A stretch of 64,000 nt of DNA from Phycisphaerae bacterium (GCA_029260115.1 JAJDDW010000026.1:1-64000), one strand, 5' to 3'. Shown: positions 26,573 to 36,250, counted from the first letter of the stretch. Notes: generated from the sequence alone by a model not told the origin. Numbers and translations: made by a program.

Positions 26573-28429
26573 TTAGAGAGACTGTAAGGGAGTGATCGTT
26601 CCTAGACCGTTTGGTAGTGCCATGTTTATAGCATTTTCTAGGCTGCCCTGTTCGATGGATTGGCGCACGCGCCTAATATCTTCGTCTAGCGTGCGATCTT
26701 CAATAACCGGCGCAACGAGCTTGCGAATACTCAGATAGGCCGACCGCGTGCCAGCGCCAAGCTGTGCCGCGATTTCACCACGATTTTCGTCGCTTGTCGC
26801 TTGGGCAAAGGACTTCGCACCTGTCACGCCATATTCACCCTTCGCCGCTCCCTTGGCGTCCGCATCCGCCGAAACCGCTTTTACGCTTGGCTTCATCTGG
26901 CAACCGGCCCGCCATTCAATGGCCTGGGCGGCGACCAATAGTTCAATGGCTAGCACGGCCTGCGTATTGGCTAAGACCGTTTGCAACTTACGGGCGGCGA
27001 TGGTAGCCATTGAGTTGTGATCCTCGGTATTGGCTGATGTCGGTACAGAATCTACCGAAGCGGGATGCGTAAGCACTTTATTTTCCGAGACAAGGCTAGC
27101 CGCACAATACTGCGTGAGCATGAAACCAGAGTTTACACCCGGCGCGGGGACTAAGTTGGCTGGTAAGTTTCGGTTATGGTGGCGATCAAGCAACATCTGT
27201 GTTCGCCGCTCGGAAATATTGGCCAATTCCGCCAGCGCGATAGCCAGGAAATCAGCGGCTAAAGCAATTGGTTGACCATGAAAATTACCCACGGAATAAG
27301 CTTCCCAATCCATGGCAGGGTCACGTAACGTAGGATCATCCGGCGCATCGCAAGGTGAATCACCTGGGAAAAACAACGGATTATCGCAGGCGGCATTCAT
27401 CTCTCGCTGCGCCACCATCCGCGCGTAAGCAATCGTATCTCGACTGGCGCCGTGGACCGTGGGCGCACAGCGTATCGAATACGCATCTTGCACTTCCTCG
27501 CAGCCATTGACTAAACTGCTGCCAGCGATCATAGAAAGGATATTCGCGGCACTGTCGATTTGGCCTCGCTGTCCGCGCGCGTGATGGACTTTCGGATCGA
27601 AGGCACGAGTCCGCCCGCAAATGGCCTCTAATGTCATTGCCGCAGCAGCATCAGCCATTGATGCCAACGACATGGCATCATGCACAGCCATGCCTAATAT
27701 TGCAGCAGATACCGTCGCACCATTGGTCAGCGCTAGGCCATCTTTGTAGCCTGGCAGAGGTATCGTCTCAACACCTAACGCCTGGGGAAGCTCAGATGCC
27801 GGTCGAAAATCCGCCGAGGCAGGCTTACGGTTTGACGCTTGATTCACGACATAAAAACGTCCCTGGCCAAGTAGTGTGACGAACATGTGAGCCATAGGAC
27901 ATAAATCGCCACTCGAACCGACCGAACCCTTTAGCGGCACCAGCGGAATAATACCGGCGTGAAGGCAATTCACCATGAAATCGAGTAGCGCGGGCTGAAC
28001 ACCGGAAAGGCCTTTGAGCAACGTGTTCAATCGAATTACCAAGGTCGCACGAACCACTTTCGCAGAGAAGTAATTAGCTGGGTCATCAGCATCCGAATTA
28101 ATACCGACCCCAGCCGCGTGAGATAACAAAATGTTTCGTTGAAGCTGTTCCAGCTGGGCAGGCGCGATGGGGATATTCTTAAACTCTCCAAAACCTGTCG
28201 TAACACCGTACACCTGCTTCACCGGCTCGTCACCGTCAGCGTTTTCCTCGTAGGCCTCGATATAGTTTTTAACGATGCGCTCGATGTGTTGCCGAGATTT
28301 GTTGACCTTCTCCAACGCGATCGAATCGCAAGTTACCTGCATATTCACATCACGCGCCACGCGGACCAATTGATCGATGGTAAGTGAAGCACCGTCTAGC
28401 GTGACATGATTTCCCCGCGCTTGCGTCAT
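26573..28429 (-). CDS. hutH: Histidine ammonia-lyase (MIO-type), Ser-Ser-Gly variant
   Basis: An MIO-dependent aromatic ammonia-lyase of 618 residues, about 100 longer than typical HutH. Catalytic Tyr75 lies in VYGVTTGFG. The cofactor tripeptide is Ser172-Ser173-Gly174 in GSVGSSGDL instead of the usual Ala-Ser-Gly. Substrate selectivity points to histidine: Ser-His (103-104) in RNILLSHAAG, and Glu in ASLVSENK followed by HPASVDSVPTSANTEDH, both HutH-type rather than PAL/TAL-type. It would convert histidine to urocanate and ammonia. It starts 3 bases after hisS, downstream of tRNA-His, so it is co-transcribed with translation genes. No other hut genes are nearby. Extra length is mainly at the C-terminus. 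Confidence 0.88.
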   Translation of the reverse strand: MTQARGNHVTLDGASLTIDQLVRVARDVNMQVTCDSIALEKVNKSRQHIERIVKNYIEAYEENADGDEPVKQVYGVTTGFGEFKNIPIAPAQLEQLQRNILLSHAAGVGINSDADDPANYFSAKVVRATLVIRLNTLLKGLSGVQPALLDFMVNCLHAGIIPLVPLKGSVGSSGDLCPMAHMFVTLLGQGRFYVVNQASNRKPASADFRPASELPQALGVETIPLPGYKDGLALTNGATVSAAILGMAVHDAMSLASMADAAAAMTLEAICGRTRAFDPKVHHARGQRGQIDSAANILSMIAGSSLVNGCEEVQDAYSIRCAPTVHGASRDTIAYARMVAQREMNAACDNPLFFPGDSPCDAPDDPTLRDPAMDWEAYSVGNFHGQPIALAADFLAIALAELANISERRTQMLLDRHHNRNLPANLVPAPGVNSGFMLTQYCAASLVSENKVLTHPASVDSVPTSANTEDHNSMATIAARKLQTVLANTQAVLAIELLVAAQAIEWRAGCQMKPSVKAVSADADAKGAAKGEYGVTGAKSFAQATSDENRGEIAAQLGAGTRSAYLSIRKLVAPVIEDRTLDEDIRRVRQSIEQGSLENAINMALPNGLGTITPLQSL

Positions 28430-28432
28430 GGC

Positions 28433-29866
28433 TTAGCCCTCGATTTGCGTTAGCAGGTTTTTGATGGTTTGGACCAACTCACTTCGCGGCGCTTCAAACT
28501 GCCCTGGACGTTCGGTTTTCCACTGCTCATGCCCGGACATATCTTTGGACATCTCACGTCCTTGCGCCAAGTCTTTGATCGTAATGGTACCCTTTTCTTT
28601 TTCGTCCGAGCCCATCATAATCGCAATGGGAATGTCCGTTTGGTCGGCATATTTTAGCTGTTTTCCCACACGCTTGGCCGTGCCCACATACATCTCAGTA
28701 CGCACGCCAGCTCGCCGTAGCTCAAAGGCCATGGCTAAATAATCATCGATGAGGTCGTTGTCAAAACGAGTGATTAGCACTTGAGCCGTCGAATTGACCA
28801 ACTTAATGCGCTTCAAATGAACGAGCGCTGCCAGCAGGCGGTCCACGCCGATAGACGCACCAGTAGCCGGGGCTGCTTCACCCAGGAAACGCATCACCAA
28901 GTTGTCATATCGACCGCCACCAAACACAGATCCATATTCAGGCGCGTCAAGTAGAACTGCCTCAAAAACCGGGCCTGTGTAGTAAGCTAAACCACGAGCG
29001 ATGCTCAGATCTAAGGCGACGCGGTCATCATCGTAACCTAGAGCGGCTAGGTGTTTAGAGATTTTTTCCAACTCGCCAATGGCGCTATCCGCATCATCAA
29101 GCCCAGCAAATGCCTCTTTAATTTGCACCAGCACGTCTTCGCGTTTGTCGGCTTTGATATCGAGAAACTGTTCGATTTTTTGTACCTGAGCAGAAGATAA
29201 GCCCAAACCGCGGATGGTATCACCGGATTTATCTTTGTAACCAGTTGTTAATTCTAGTTTAACTTTATCAAGGCCGAGTTTGTCGAGCTTATCGAGCACG
29301 CGAAACACGTCAGCGGCGGCCTCGGTCGGTATGTCCGCGAAGGGCATCAGCAAGTTGAGAACTTTTCGGCTAGATACGCGCACGCGGAATCCGCCTACGT
29401 CGAGTGCCTCCAGCGTGTCGCAGGCAGCCGCGATGATCTCTGTATCAGCCACTTCTGATTTGACCCCAACCGAGTCCAAGTCGAATTGGGTAAATTGTCG
29501 AAAGCGGCCGGGTCCGGGTTTATCGGCCCGCCAGACAGGCGCTACCTGGTAACGGCGGAAGGGCCTGGGAAGATCAGCGTACTGAGCGATGACTCGGGCC
29601 AGGGGAACGGTCAGATCGAATCGAAGACCCAATGGCACCTCTTGATTATCCGGGTTAGCAACTTGGAAAATCGAAGCCTGGGCTTCCTCCCCACCTGTAC
29701 CGCTAAGCACATCCAAAAACTCAATCGCTGGGGTATCAAGCGGGACGAATCCGTACCGTTCATACACGCTGCGGATCACATCGATCATCCGCTGTCGAGC
29801 CAGCATCTGTGCCGGTAGAATATCCTGTAGGCCGCGCGCTAGTCGCGGTTTCACTTTCTTATCCAA
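28433..29866 (-). CDS. hisS: Histidyl-tRNA synthetase, alphaproteobacterial-like type
   Basis: HisRS charges tRNA-His. The 477-residue class II synthetase has motif 1 around YERYGFVPLDTPAIE, and motif 2 VWRADKPGPGRFRQF (111-125) followed by TQFDLDSVG. The histidine-binding segment is ARGLAYYTG, and the GGGRYDNL and GASIGVDRLL regions come next. The PGPGRFRQF-x-QFD motif is the version I associate with alphaproteobacterial HisRS. The common bacterial form reads more like RPQKGRYRQFHQ. This matters because alphaproteobacterial HisRS charges a tRNA-His without G-1, and the tRNA just upstream has that form. The C-terminal anticodon-binding domain is present. Followed by hutH after 3 bases. Confidence 0.95.
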   Translation of the reverse strand: MDKKVKPRLARGLQDILPAQMLARQRMIDVIRSVYERYGFVPLDTPAIEFLDVLSGTGGEEAQASIFQVANPDNQEVPLGLRFDLTVPLARVIAQYADLPRPFRRYQVAPVWRADKPGPGRFRQFTQFDLDSVGVKSEVADTEIIAAACDTLEALDVGGFRVRVSSRKVLNLLMPFADIPTEAAADVFRVLDKLDKLGLDKVKLELTTGYKDKSGDTIRGLGLSSAQVQKIEQFLDIKADKREDVLVQIKEAFAGLDDADSAIGELEKISKHLAALGYDDDRVALDLSIARGLAYYTGPVFEAVLLDAPEYGSVFGGGRYDNLVMRFLGEAAPATGASIGVDRLLAALVHLKRIKLVNSTAQVLITRFDNDLIDDYLAMAFELRRAGVRTEMYVGTAKRVGKQLKYADQTDIPIAIMMGSDEKEKGTITIKDLAQGREMSKDMSGHEQWKTERPGQFEAPRSELVQTIKNLLTQIEG

Positions 29867-29994
29867 CGTATGAATGCCTCCCTAGAATGGGCTTGGGATG
29901 ATTTTCTAAAATACCGCAGACAACAAAAAAATCTAATTCCTGCTACCACGCTGCCACGGAATTGGTCTACACGACGAAAAACCGTCTTTACGAA

Positions 29995-30067
29995 TACCAG
30001 CGGAGGGACTTGAACCCTCGACCTCCTGATCCACAGTCAGGCGCTCTGCCAACTGAGCTACACCGGC
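29995..30067 (-). tRNA. tRNA-His (anticodon GTG), without G-1 and with A73
   Basis: The minus strand folds into a full cloverleaf: acceptor GCCGGTG with CGCTGGT, D arm GCTC/GAGC, anticodon loop CTGTGGA (anticodon GTG), and T arm GAGGG-TTCAAGT-CCCTC. CCA is not encoded. Nearly all bacterial tRNA-His genes encode an extra G at -1 opposite C73. Here position 73 is A and -1 is U, the arrangement known from alphaproteobacteria. The first acceptor pair is G-U. It lies 128 bases upstream of hisS on the same strand, so it could be part of the hisS leader transcript. Confidence 0.93.
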
Positions 30068-30481
30068 ATGCTCCAGCGACTGATCTTTGCATACTCAACC
30101 CGCCACTGATTTCTACCCACACAGCCTACGCTCGCCTTTGCATGGCACGAGAATCGCTGGGAGATAGGGGCATTGCGAACCCGACGATGGTATAAGGTCC
30201 GACGTGGCGCATGTCAATATAGTTGTCCCAATTCGCTGCCCCTAGAGTGACTGTTAGCGCGGCGCCTAAGGCTCAAAACGGGCCATTCCCAGGAGAATTA
30301 CCTGGCTGGGGAATCCTGAATATGCGGCGACATTTATCCCTTTTGTTACCCCATTCGTCGTGGGCATCCACGTGTGAGATAGCTGACGGTAGAACGGTTC
30401 CTGCCTATGGGGAAAATACACGCCATGAGTCGGCCAAGAGAAATGGTTGCATATCTGCGCAGGTAGGCATACTAGAGGGCT
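30068..30481. other. Intergenic region upstream of the GT39-TPR gene
   Basis: About 410 bases. It contains the promoter of the tRNA-His/hisS unit on one strand and of the plus-strand membrane protein on the other. No gene or repeat is evident. Confidence 0.4.
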
Positions 30482-32350
30482 ATGATGGCATCCAGTTCGA
30501 CAACGATTGATAACCAAGCTCCGGCGGAACGCCAACCGACGGGGGCTGTACGGTCGAAAAGCCAGTGGCTTGCACTAGCTGCATTCATGAGCTTGCTTTG
30601 TATAGTTTTTGTTTACGCGGCCTGCGTTCAAGCGAAACATCTTAACCTCAGTGCCGCTGCTGGCGGGCAGATGCCTTATCTGGATTATGCCAAAAACATC
30701 GCAGAGGGAGGTGTGCCAGCTTGGTACGGCGACCACAACCGCATGCCGCTCGTTCCGACGCTGCTTGCCTCGCTGCATACGGACGATTGGTCAGCCTTCG
30801 TAGCCCGGTCAATTTGGTTCTCCATTACGCTGAGTACATTAGTATTGCTAGGCGTTGGGGGTCTCGCCTTCTACATGCTGCCAACCCGATTGGCGGCGGC
30901 ATTTATCGCGATCTTCGCGTTTACTATTCTTATGAGTCGGGCCTCGTTCGTGCAGGCGGAATTACTCTACTATAGCCTATCGTTTTTCTCCTGGCTGCTG
31001 CTTTGTCAGTTGCTGCATAAGCCGACGGCTAAGCTGGCGTGTGCCGGGGGTCTAACGTTGGGACTGACATATCTTACCAAAGCATCTGCTTGGCCTATGT
31101 TGCTGGCTTTTCTGCTGACCATGATTGCCAGTCAGTTGTTTAGCTTTTTTCGTAAGCACCGCGATGAAACTTCGATACCTGTAAGATCGATTTCAAAGTC
31201 TTGGCGTTGCAGCGTCATTGTCGTGGTGTCGTTTTTTCTGATTGTTTCGCCTTATGTATGGCGAAACTATCAACAATTCGGCAAGCTATTTTATAATGTT
31301 AATTCGACTTTTTTCATGTGGTGCGACAGTTGGCCTGAAGCTAAAACGTTTGCCGATGCGTATCCTATTGACGATTCTGTTCCCGATGCCTCAGACGATA
31401 ATTTGCCAAGCTTCGGTCATTATTGGCGTACACACACGGCGTCGCAGATGTTGCACAGGCTCCGCTATGGACTTGCTACGTTGTTTCAACTGGCGATCCA
31501 GGGGGCTTACTTTAAGTATCTCGCGATAGGCCTTGGTTTCTGCTGTCTGATGATATGGCGATTCCGCCTCAGGCTTATACCCACACTCAAAGCGCACAGT
31601 TCAGCATTACTCTTTTCGACTATTTGCTTCGCGGGTTATCTTCTGGCGTATGCGTGGTACGTGCCCGTGGCTTACGGCGACCGATTCATTTTATCACTTT
31701 ATACCCCTCTACTATTTGTCACTCTCTGGATACCGCTAAGCTTGGTTAATCATCAACCGATCGTTCGTCGGCGGTTCGTTACGAGCCTATACGTAAATTC
31801 GTTTGCAGCGCTACTATTTTGCTTGCTGGTGATTGACGGCGCTTTTTCAATCCGTAAATCACTTTACGAACCGACACCAAACTTTGTGCGGTTTTATTAC
31901 AACGAATCAAAGGAACTTTTGCACGCTGGTAATCGAGACGAAGCCGTACGAGGCTTTCTGGGCGTGGCAAGACTCGACTCCAAATTTGCACTAGCTCGGG
32001 TAGACCTAGGTATGCTCGCGTTAACCGCCGGTCAAACACAAGAGGCTATTACATGGCTTCTTGAAGCAGTCTCAATCGATTCCAACAGCGCGGATGCGTG
32101 GAATAGCTTGGGGTCCGCTTGGAGCGCTGCTGGAGATTTTCATCAGGGAATCAACGCGTTTCAACATGCTGTCGAACTCAACCCTGCGTTCGCCATGGCC
32201 TGGTACAACCTGGGAGGGGCATATAGCCAAATTGGATCCATGAGCGAAGCGCAGGCAGTTCATGCCAACCTAATGTCACTTGATAGAAACTTAGCCAGGC
32301 AATTAGCTCAACTGTTGCCAGAAGATTCCTCGGCGACATCGGAGCCGTAA
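30482..32350 (+). CDS. Multi-pass membrane glycosyltransferase-like protein with C-terminal TPRs
   Basis: A 622-residue protein with about 10-12 hydrophobic helices (about 30-460) in the style of GT39/ArnT-type lipid-linked sugar transferases. An early periplasmic loop (YLDYAKNIAEGGVPAWYGDHNRMP) occupies the position of the family's catalytic acidic loop. The C-terminal 150 residues form tetratricopeptide repeats (ADAWNSLGSAWSAAG, MAWYNLGGAYSQIG). It could glycosylate exported or membrane proteins. The substrate is unknown. The start ATG follows AGAGGG. Its 3' end overlaps the convergent radical SAM gene by 43 bases. Confidence 0.75.
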   Translation: MMASSSTTIDNQAPAERQPTGAVRSKSQWLALAAFMSLLCIVFVYAACVQAKHLNLSAAAGGQMPYLDYAKNIAEGGVPAWYGDHNRMPLVPTLLASLHTDDWSAFVARSIWFSITLSTLVLLGVGGLAFYMLPTRLAAAFIAIFAFTILMSRASFVQAELLYYSLSFFSWLLLCQLLHKPTAKLACAGGLTLGLTYLTKASAWPMLLAFLLTMIASQLFSFFRKHRDETSIPVRSISKSWRCSVIVVVSFFLIVSPYVWRNYQQFGKLFYNVNSTFFMWCDSWPEAKTFADAYPIDDSVPDASDDNLPSFGHYWRTHTASQMLHRLRYGLATLFQLAIQGAYFKYLAIGLGFCCLMIWRFRLRLIPTLKAHSSALLFSTICFAGYLLAYAWYVPVAYGDRFILSLYTPLLFVTLWIPLSLVNHQPIVRRRFVTSLYVNSFAALLFCLLVIDGAFSIRKSLYEPTPNFVRFYYNESKELLHAGNRDEAVRGFLGVARLDSKFALARVDLGMLALTAGQTQEAITWLLEAVSIDSNSADAWNSLGSAWSAAGDFHQGINAFQHAVELNPAFAMAWYNLGGAYSQIGSMSEAQAVHANLMSLDRNLARQLAQLLPEDSSATSEP

Positions 32351-33219
32351 AATACTTCTGCACGAAGCGAGGTGCGTGTAGTAATTTCCTTGGCGATGCG
32401 GTCCACATCGGTGTCTGACAAGGCTGACACAAACGTCTCAGCCGGTATTCGAGCTACCGTATAAACCTGTACGTAACTGATTTTACCGCCAGCATCGATG
32501 ATACCCTTGAGTCGATCGGTGTAGGCTACGATCTCCGCCTCGCCTGGACCTTGCCCTGCTACCCGCATAAAAAGAGATTGAATCACCACTGGTCTCATAC
32601 GGGCCGCGTCAGTGATATTTTGCACGACATGCTGTAACGGATAATTTGGACGATTAACGCGCTGATAGTATGCCTCTGTGCCGGCATCGAGTTTCGCCCA
32701 GATTTCGCCGTTATTTTCGTCGAGGATTCCCAGGCCTGCTTGGACTTCTGGTTTGGTTAAATAGCAGGCATCGGTGATTAGCACGAGCTTAGTTGCATCC
32801 AGGTTAGCCTCACGCTTTAACTGAGCGGTTATTTGCACCGCCTCCTTAAAACATGTACAGGTGGTGGGCTCGCCGTCGCCGGAAAAGGCGATGTCGTTGA
32901 TACGATGAAGTGCTTGGGGCACGTCGACAAATCGAGGGTCATGAAACAGCGCCCCGCGCTTGGCTAGGCTAACCATATCGGCGATCTCATCGCGTAAGAT
33001 GTCGAGGTCTACCTGACGCACACGAGGCTGTTTGGTTCGATCAACCTGGCAATAGATGCAATCAAAATTACAGGCTTTGTCAGGGTTGAGATTGATCCCA
33101 ATGCTCAGGCCCTTACTGCGTCGCGAAATGACTGGGTAGACGTAGAGGTTATCACGCCAATCTCGCGAATGGCTGAGGTGCTGAAGCAGGGAAATATCGT
33201 CACTGTTGTTTTCGGCCAC
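32308..33219 (-). CDS. Radical SAM protein
   Basis: A 303-residue enzyme with the radical SAM cluster motif CNFDCIYC (Cys50, 54, 57), preceded by LNPDKA and followed by QVDRT, and the FSGDGEPT SAM-binding GE motif. It resembles the stand-alone group annotated as wybutosine-like or MoaA/NifB-related radical SAM proteins with an N-terminal SRRSKGLSIGIN segment. The substrate is not known. The start is probably GTG, with AGAGG 11 bases upstream. It is convergent with the GT39-TPR gene and lies just downstream of the tolC-type gene on the same strand. Confidence 0.88.
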   Translation of the reverse strand: MAENNSDDISLLQHLSHSRDWRDNLYVYPVISRRSKGLSIGINLNPDKACNFDCIYCQVDRTKQPRVRQVDLDILRDEIADMVSLAKRGALFHDPRFVDVPQALHRINDIAFSGDGEPTTCTCFKEAVQITAQLKREANLDATKLVLITDACYLTKPEVQAGLGILDENNGEIWAKLDAGTEAYYQRVNRPNYPLQHVVQNITDAARMRPVVIQSLFMRVAGQGPGEAEIVAYTDRLKGIIDAGGKISYVQVYTVARIPAETFVSALSDTDVDRIAKEITTRTSLRAEVFYGSDVAEESSGNS

Positions 33220-33274
33220 GATACTATGTGCCTCTATTTGAAGACCAGAAGACGAATCTTCGCGATACGCCCGT

Positions 33275-34966
33275 TTAATCGGACGAGCCAGGTACGATTA
33301 CGTTATTGTATTCGAGTAGCGTACCTCGCGCACGTTGCAAATCGATAGTGGCGATGTTGTACTCAACCATAGCGCTGAGCATCGCACGTCGAGCATTGGC
33401 TAGCGACTGACGCGAGGAAAGCTCAGAATTCAGCGTATTAAAATCCTTTCGTTCGGCGCGGGCGACGATGGAATCCACTTCTCGCTGGCGAGACTGAGCA
33501 GCTTCCAAACTCGGGGCGATTTGGTCATACGAAGTCGCCAAGGCCCGCACGGAGACATTTACATCCAACAAAATTTGCTCGATGACCGAATTCAAACCGG
33601 CGAGTGCTTGTCGATATTGTAGATCCGCTCGTTTTCTCGCGGCCCGTGGACCTCGATTGCCGATGGGCAACTCGAATTCTACACCGACAAAATAGTCGAC
33701 AAAATTGTGACGGGTCACTTCGTCGAAAGATTTATCCGCATTACCGGCTAATCCGTCGATCGTGTAACTAAACGTCACATCGAGCTGCGGTAACTCTTCT
33801 ATCTTGGCTCTACCTACCTGAATTTTGGAGTTGGCGATGGTTAATTTTTGCTCGTGAATTTCAGGGCGATGGTCCAGGGCGATCTGCGCCTCAGCCAAGC
33901 GGTCGGCCAATACGAATTCGATGGACGGAACATCAGTGGGAATAATTTCCACGCCGTCGGCTAAGTTTAGCGCAGGATCATTCATGAGGGCGACCAACCT
34001 GTCCTCCGCATCAAATACTGCGGCTTTACGGGCGATGAAATCCGCCCGCGTTTGAGCAAGACTAGCTTTGGTCGCGGCCAGCTGAACGGGCATGATATCA
34101 AAGCCCTTCCGAGCTTGCAGGTAATCGTAAATCCCCTCGAAATCAGCCAAGAGTCTCGCAGTGATAGTGATGTCACGCCTCGCCTGCGACAACCGCCAAT
34201 AAGCTTCTTCGACGTCACGAAGCAGGTCTCGGACTTCACGCCGAAATGCCCATTTGCTGACAAGACGATCGTTTTGTCTCACGCGAATAACAGCTAGGTT
34301 ATAATCAAGTCCGTAACCACGAAGGAGTGGTTGTCTTAACGACAGCGTAAGGTCACTGAAATACTCAGGGTTCAGCGTTTGGAAGGCAAGCGACGTCTTC
34401 GTGCGGCGCAGGCCGTAGGACGAACTGATTTGCGCTCCAGATGGGAGTAACTTTCGAATTCCAAATTCCATATCAAGCTGCTGCAAATCGCTCGTACTCA
34501 ACTGGGAAGCGGTGGGTCGATCCTGCTTGATGTGATTGACCGTCGTAAAAAATAAGGCGTCGAATGAGGCCTGTGCCTCGGTGAAGCGTGTGGCTTCCAC
34601 GGCAGGATTAAACCGCTCGACTTCTATGGCATAGCTATTCGTTAAGGATTTGCTGACCACCTCTTCTAGCGTAAGCGGCACCTTCGTTTCTCGACGGATG
34701 GCTTCTACGCGATCCAAGATGCGCGTCAGGTACACGCTCATGGCTTTGTCGTTATTTTGCCGCGCGACTTCCATGCGTTTGGCGATCTCAGATCGATTAA
34801 GCTCGGGATCGGGAATGTGCTCCAGAATGACTTGCGGCGTTACCACAGCCAGCTCCTTGTCAGCCGGCGATTGATCTTGGGCGGTGGCGACTGCCCCCCA
34901 CAAGACAACGGTTGCAATCATAGTTAGATATTGACATTGTCGAACGTCCATGTTCACCAGATCCAT
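33275..34966 (-). CDS. TolC-family outer membrane efflux protein
   Basis: A 563-residue outer membrane channel subunit with a signal peptide (about 10-30, ending near ATAQ). Two OEP repeats follow: LTLEEVVSKSLTNSYAIEVERF near 98-119, and LSLRQPLLRGYGLDYNLAVIRVRQN near 208-232. Long alpha-helical hairpins then include ADRLAEAQIALDHRPEI, VGVEFELPIGNRGPRAARKRA and a final helix. TolC proteins form the exit duct for type I or RND exporters. No inner membrane partner is adjacent. A start at 34951 is possible. EPS export is also possible given the surrounding genes, but that is inference. Confidence 0.9.
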   Translation of the reverse strand: MDLVNMDVRQCQYLTMIATVVLWGAVATAQDQSPADKELAVVTPQVILEHIPDPELNRSEIAKRMEVARQNNDKAMSVYLTRILDRVEAIRRETKVPLTLEEVVSKSLTNSYAIEVERFNPAVEATRFTEAQASFDALFFTTVNHIKQDRPTASQLSTSDLQQLDMEFGIRKLLPSGAQISSSYGLRRTKTSLAFQTLNPEYFSDLTLSLRQPLLRGYGLDYNLAVIRVRQNDRLVSKWAFRREVRDLLRDVEEAYWRLSQARRDITITARLLADFEGIYDYLQARKGFDIMPVQLAATKASLAQTRADFIARKAAVFDAEDRLVALMNDPALNLADGVEIIPTDVPSIEFVLADRLAEAQIALDHRPEIHEQKLTIANSKIQVGRAKIEELPQLDVTFSYTIDGLAGNADKSFDEVTRHNFVDYFVGVEFELPIGNRGPRAARKRADLQYRQALAGLNSVIEQILLDVNVSVRALATSYDQIAPSLEAAQSRQREVDSIVARAERKDFNTLNSELSSRQSLANARRAMLSAMVEYNIATIDLQRARGTLLEYNNVIVPGSSD

Positions 34967-35334
34967 CGCGGCAAGTTAGACCACCAACGCATCGACGCAA
35001 TATGCATGCAAACCGTGTGGCGATCAACGTGCCGCGCCGCAGCGAACGCCTCACAGTTCGTCGGCTATCGTACCCGCTTCATCCGTCTGGCGTCAACGAT
35101 GAACCTTTTATCACAGAGAAGCAAACTATAAGTGCAACCCCACTAGGTCGATTTGTCGCGGCGCGAGGAAAAAGATATATCGGAATGGGCATACATGTGT
35201 TAATATGTCCAGGGCTAGGTGATAATGTAGAATCTTGTCAAAATCAGCTATAGCATGGTATGACATATCGCATAGTCGCGTAATTTTATAACCGTGCGAG
35301 GCTAGACAAAAGAGACTTGGCGAATAGTAATTCG
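34967..35334. other. Intergenic region between divergent tolC-type and HExxH membrane genes
   Basis: About 370 bases with no visible gene or repeat. Promoters for both directions are expected. Confidence 0.4.
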
Positions 35335-36246
35335 ATGAAAAGACTTCTTTATATTCCCCTCCACGACGTGCTAGCGGGCATGGAGCCTGTGATGCGCATC
35401 CGGAATCCGATCAGAGCGATGGCGCCGATGCTGATCGCGATGCTCGTGACGTGGTTTCTATATGTGCCCGTACATGAATTATTGCATGTGCTTGGGTGCG
35501 TAGGGACGGGTGGAGAAGTCACTGAGTTGTCTCTTAGACCTTGGTATGGCGGGACGATTCTGCAGCAATATTTCGATTTTATCGTTCCCGATAGCAATTA
35601 CGCTGGCCAATTGACGGGATTCGACACCAAAGGGTCCGACCTGATTTACTTGGCGACTGATTTTATGCCGTTCACGCTGTCCATCATTTTCGGCGTGCCT
35701 TTGCTTAGATTTTGCACACGGAATCGACACCCCATTCTGCTAGGCCCGGCCATCGTGTTGGGCATGGCACCGTTTTATAATCTGCCCGGCGACTATTACG
35801 AAATGTCTTCTATCATCACCACGCGGGCGGTGACAATGGTGTTTGGTGAAGATAACACTGCCCCCCCTGCCATTATTGAGTTACCCGAATCAACTGAATT
35901 GGATGGTGACGCAGTCACTGACGCTCTCGCTGGCACTGATGCCAAAACAGCTTCGACAATTCGATATGAGTGCGTGCGTTCTGATGACGTGTTCAGCTTG
36001 ATCGGTGACATTTTCACTAAGCCTAAGGAGCTAGGATTACACACGGTAGGTAGCATAGTCTTGGCTATGATCCTGGTATTTGTGTCGATTGATATTTCTA
36101 TCGTGCTGGCGTTTATCACCTATTTGCTCGGCGACCTAGTTGCTAGGGCTACCATTGGGCCACCCAGGATCATCAGTCTCGATGCTCCTCGTCGGCGGCC
36201 TATTAAACGACAAAAAACTCCCACCCAAGCCTCCAGGCAGGAATAG
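35335..36246 (+). CDS. Membrane protein with HELLH motif (putative intramembrane metallopeptidase)
   Basis: A protein of about 303 residues with 4-5 hydrophobic helices. At the end of the first helix is VPVHELLHVLGC, an HExxH zinc-peptidase motif inside or next to the membrane, as in M50 site-2 proteases. After two more hydrophobic segments comes YNLPGDYYE, whose Asp could be the third metal ligand, analogous to the LDG motif of M50. Overall similarity to a known family is weak, so this is a proposal, not an assignment. The upstream TTG at 35317 is an alternative start. The Rieske gene follows after 4 bases, so they probably work together. Confidence 0.6.
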   Translation: MKRLLYIPLHDVLAGMEPVMRIRNPIRAMAPMLIAMLVTWFLYVPVHELLHVLGCVGTGGEVTELSLRPWYGGTILQQYFDFIVPDSNYAGQLTGFDTKGSDLIYLATDFMPFTLSIIFGVPLLRFCTRNRHPILLGPAIVLGMAPFYNLPGDYYEMSSIITTRAVTMVFGEDNTAPPAIIELPESTELDGDAVTDALAGTDAKTASTIRYECVRSDDVFSLIGDIFTKPKELGLHTVGSIVLAMILVFVSIDISIVLAFITYLLGDLVARATIGPPRIISLDAPRRRPIKRQKTPTQASRQE

Positions 36247-36250
36247 ACTC

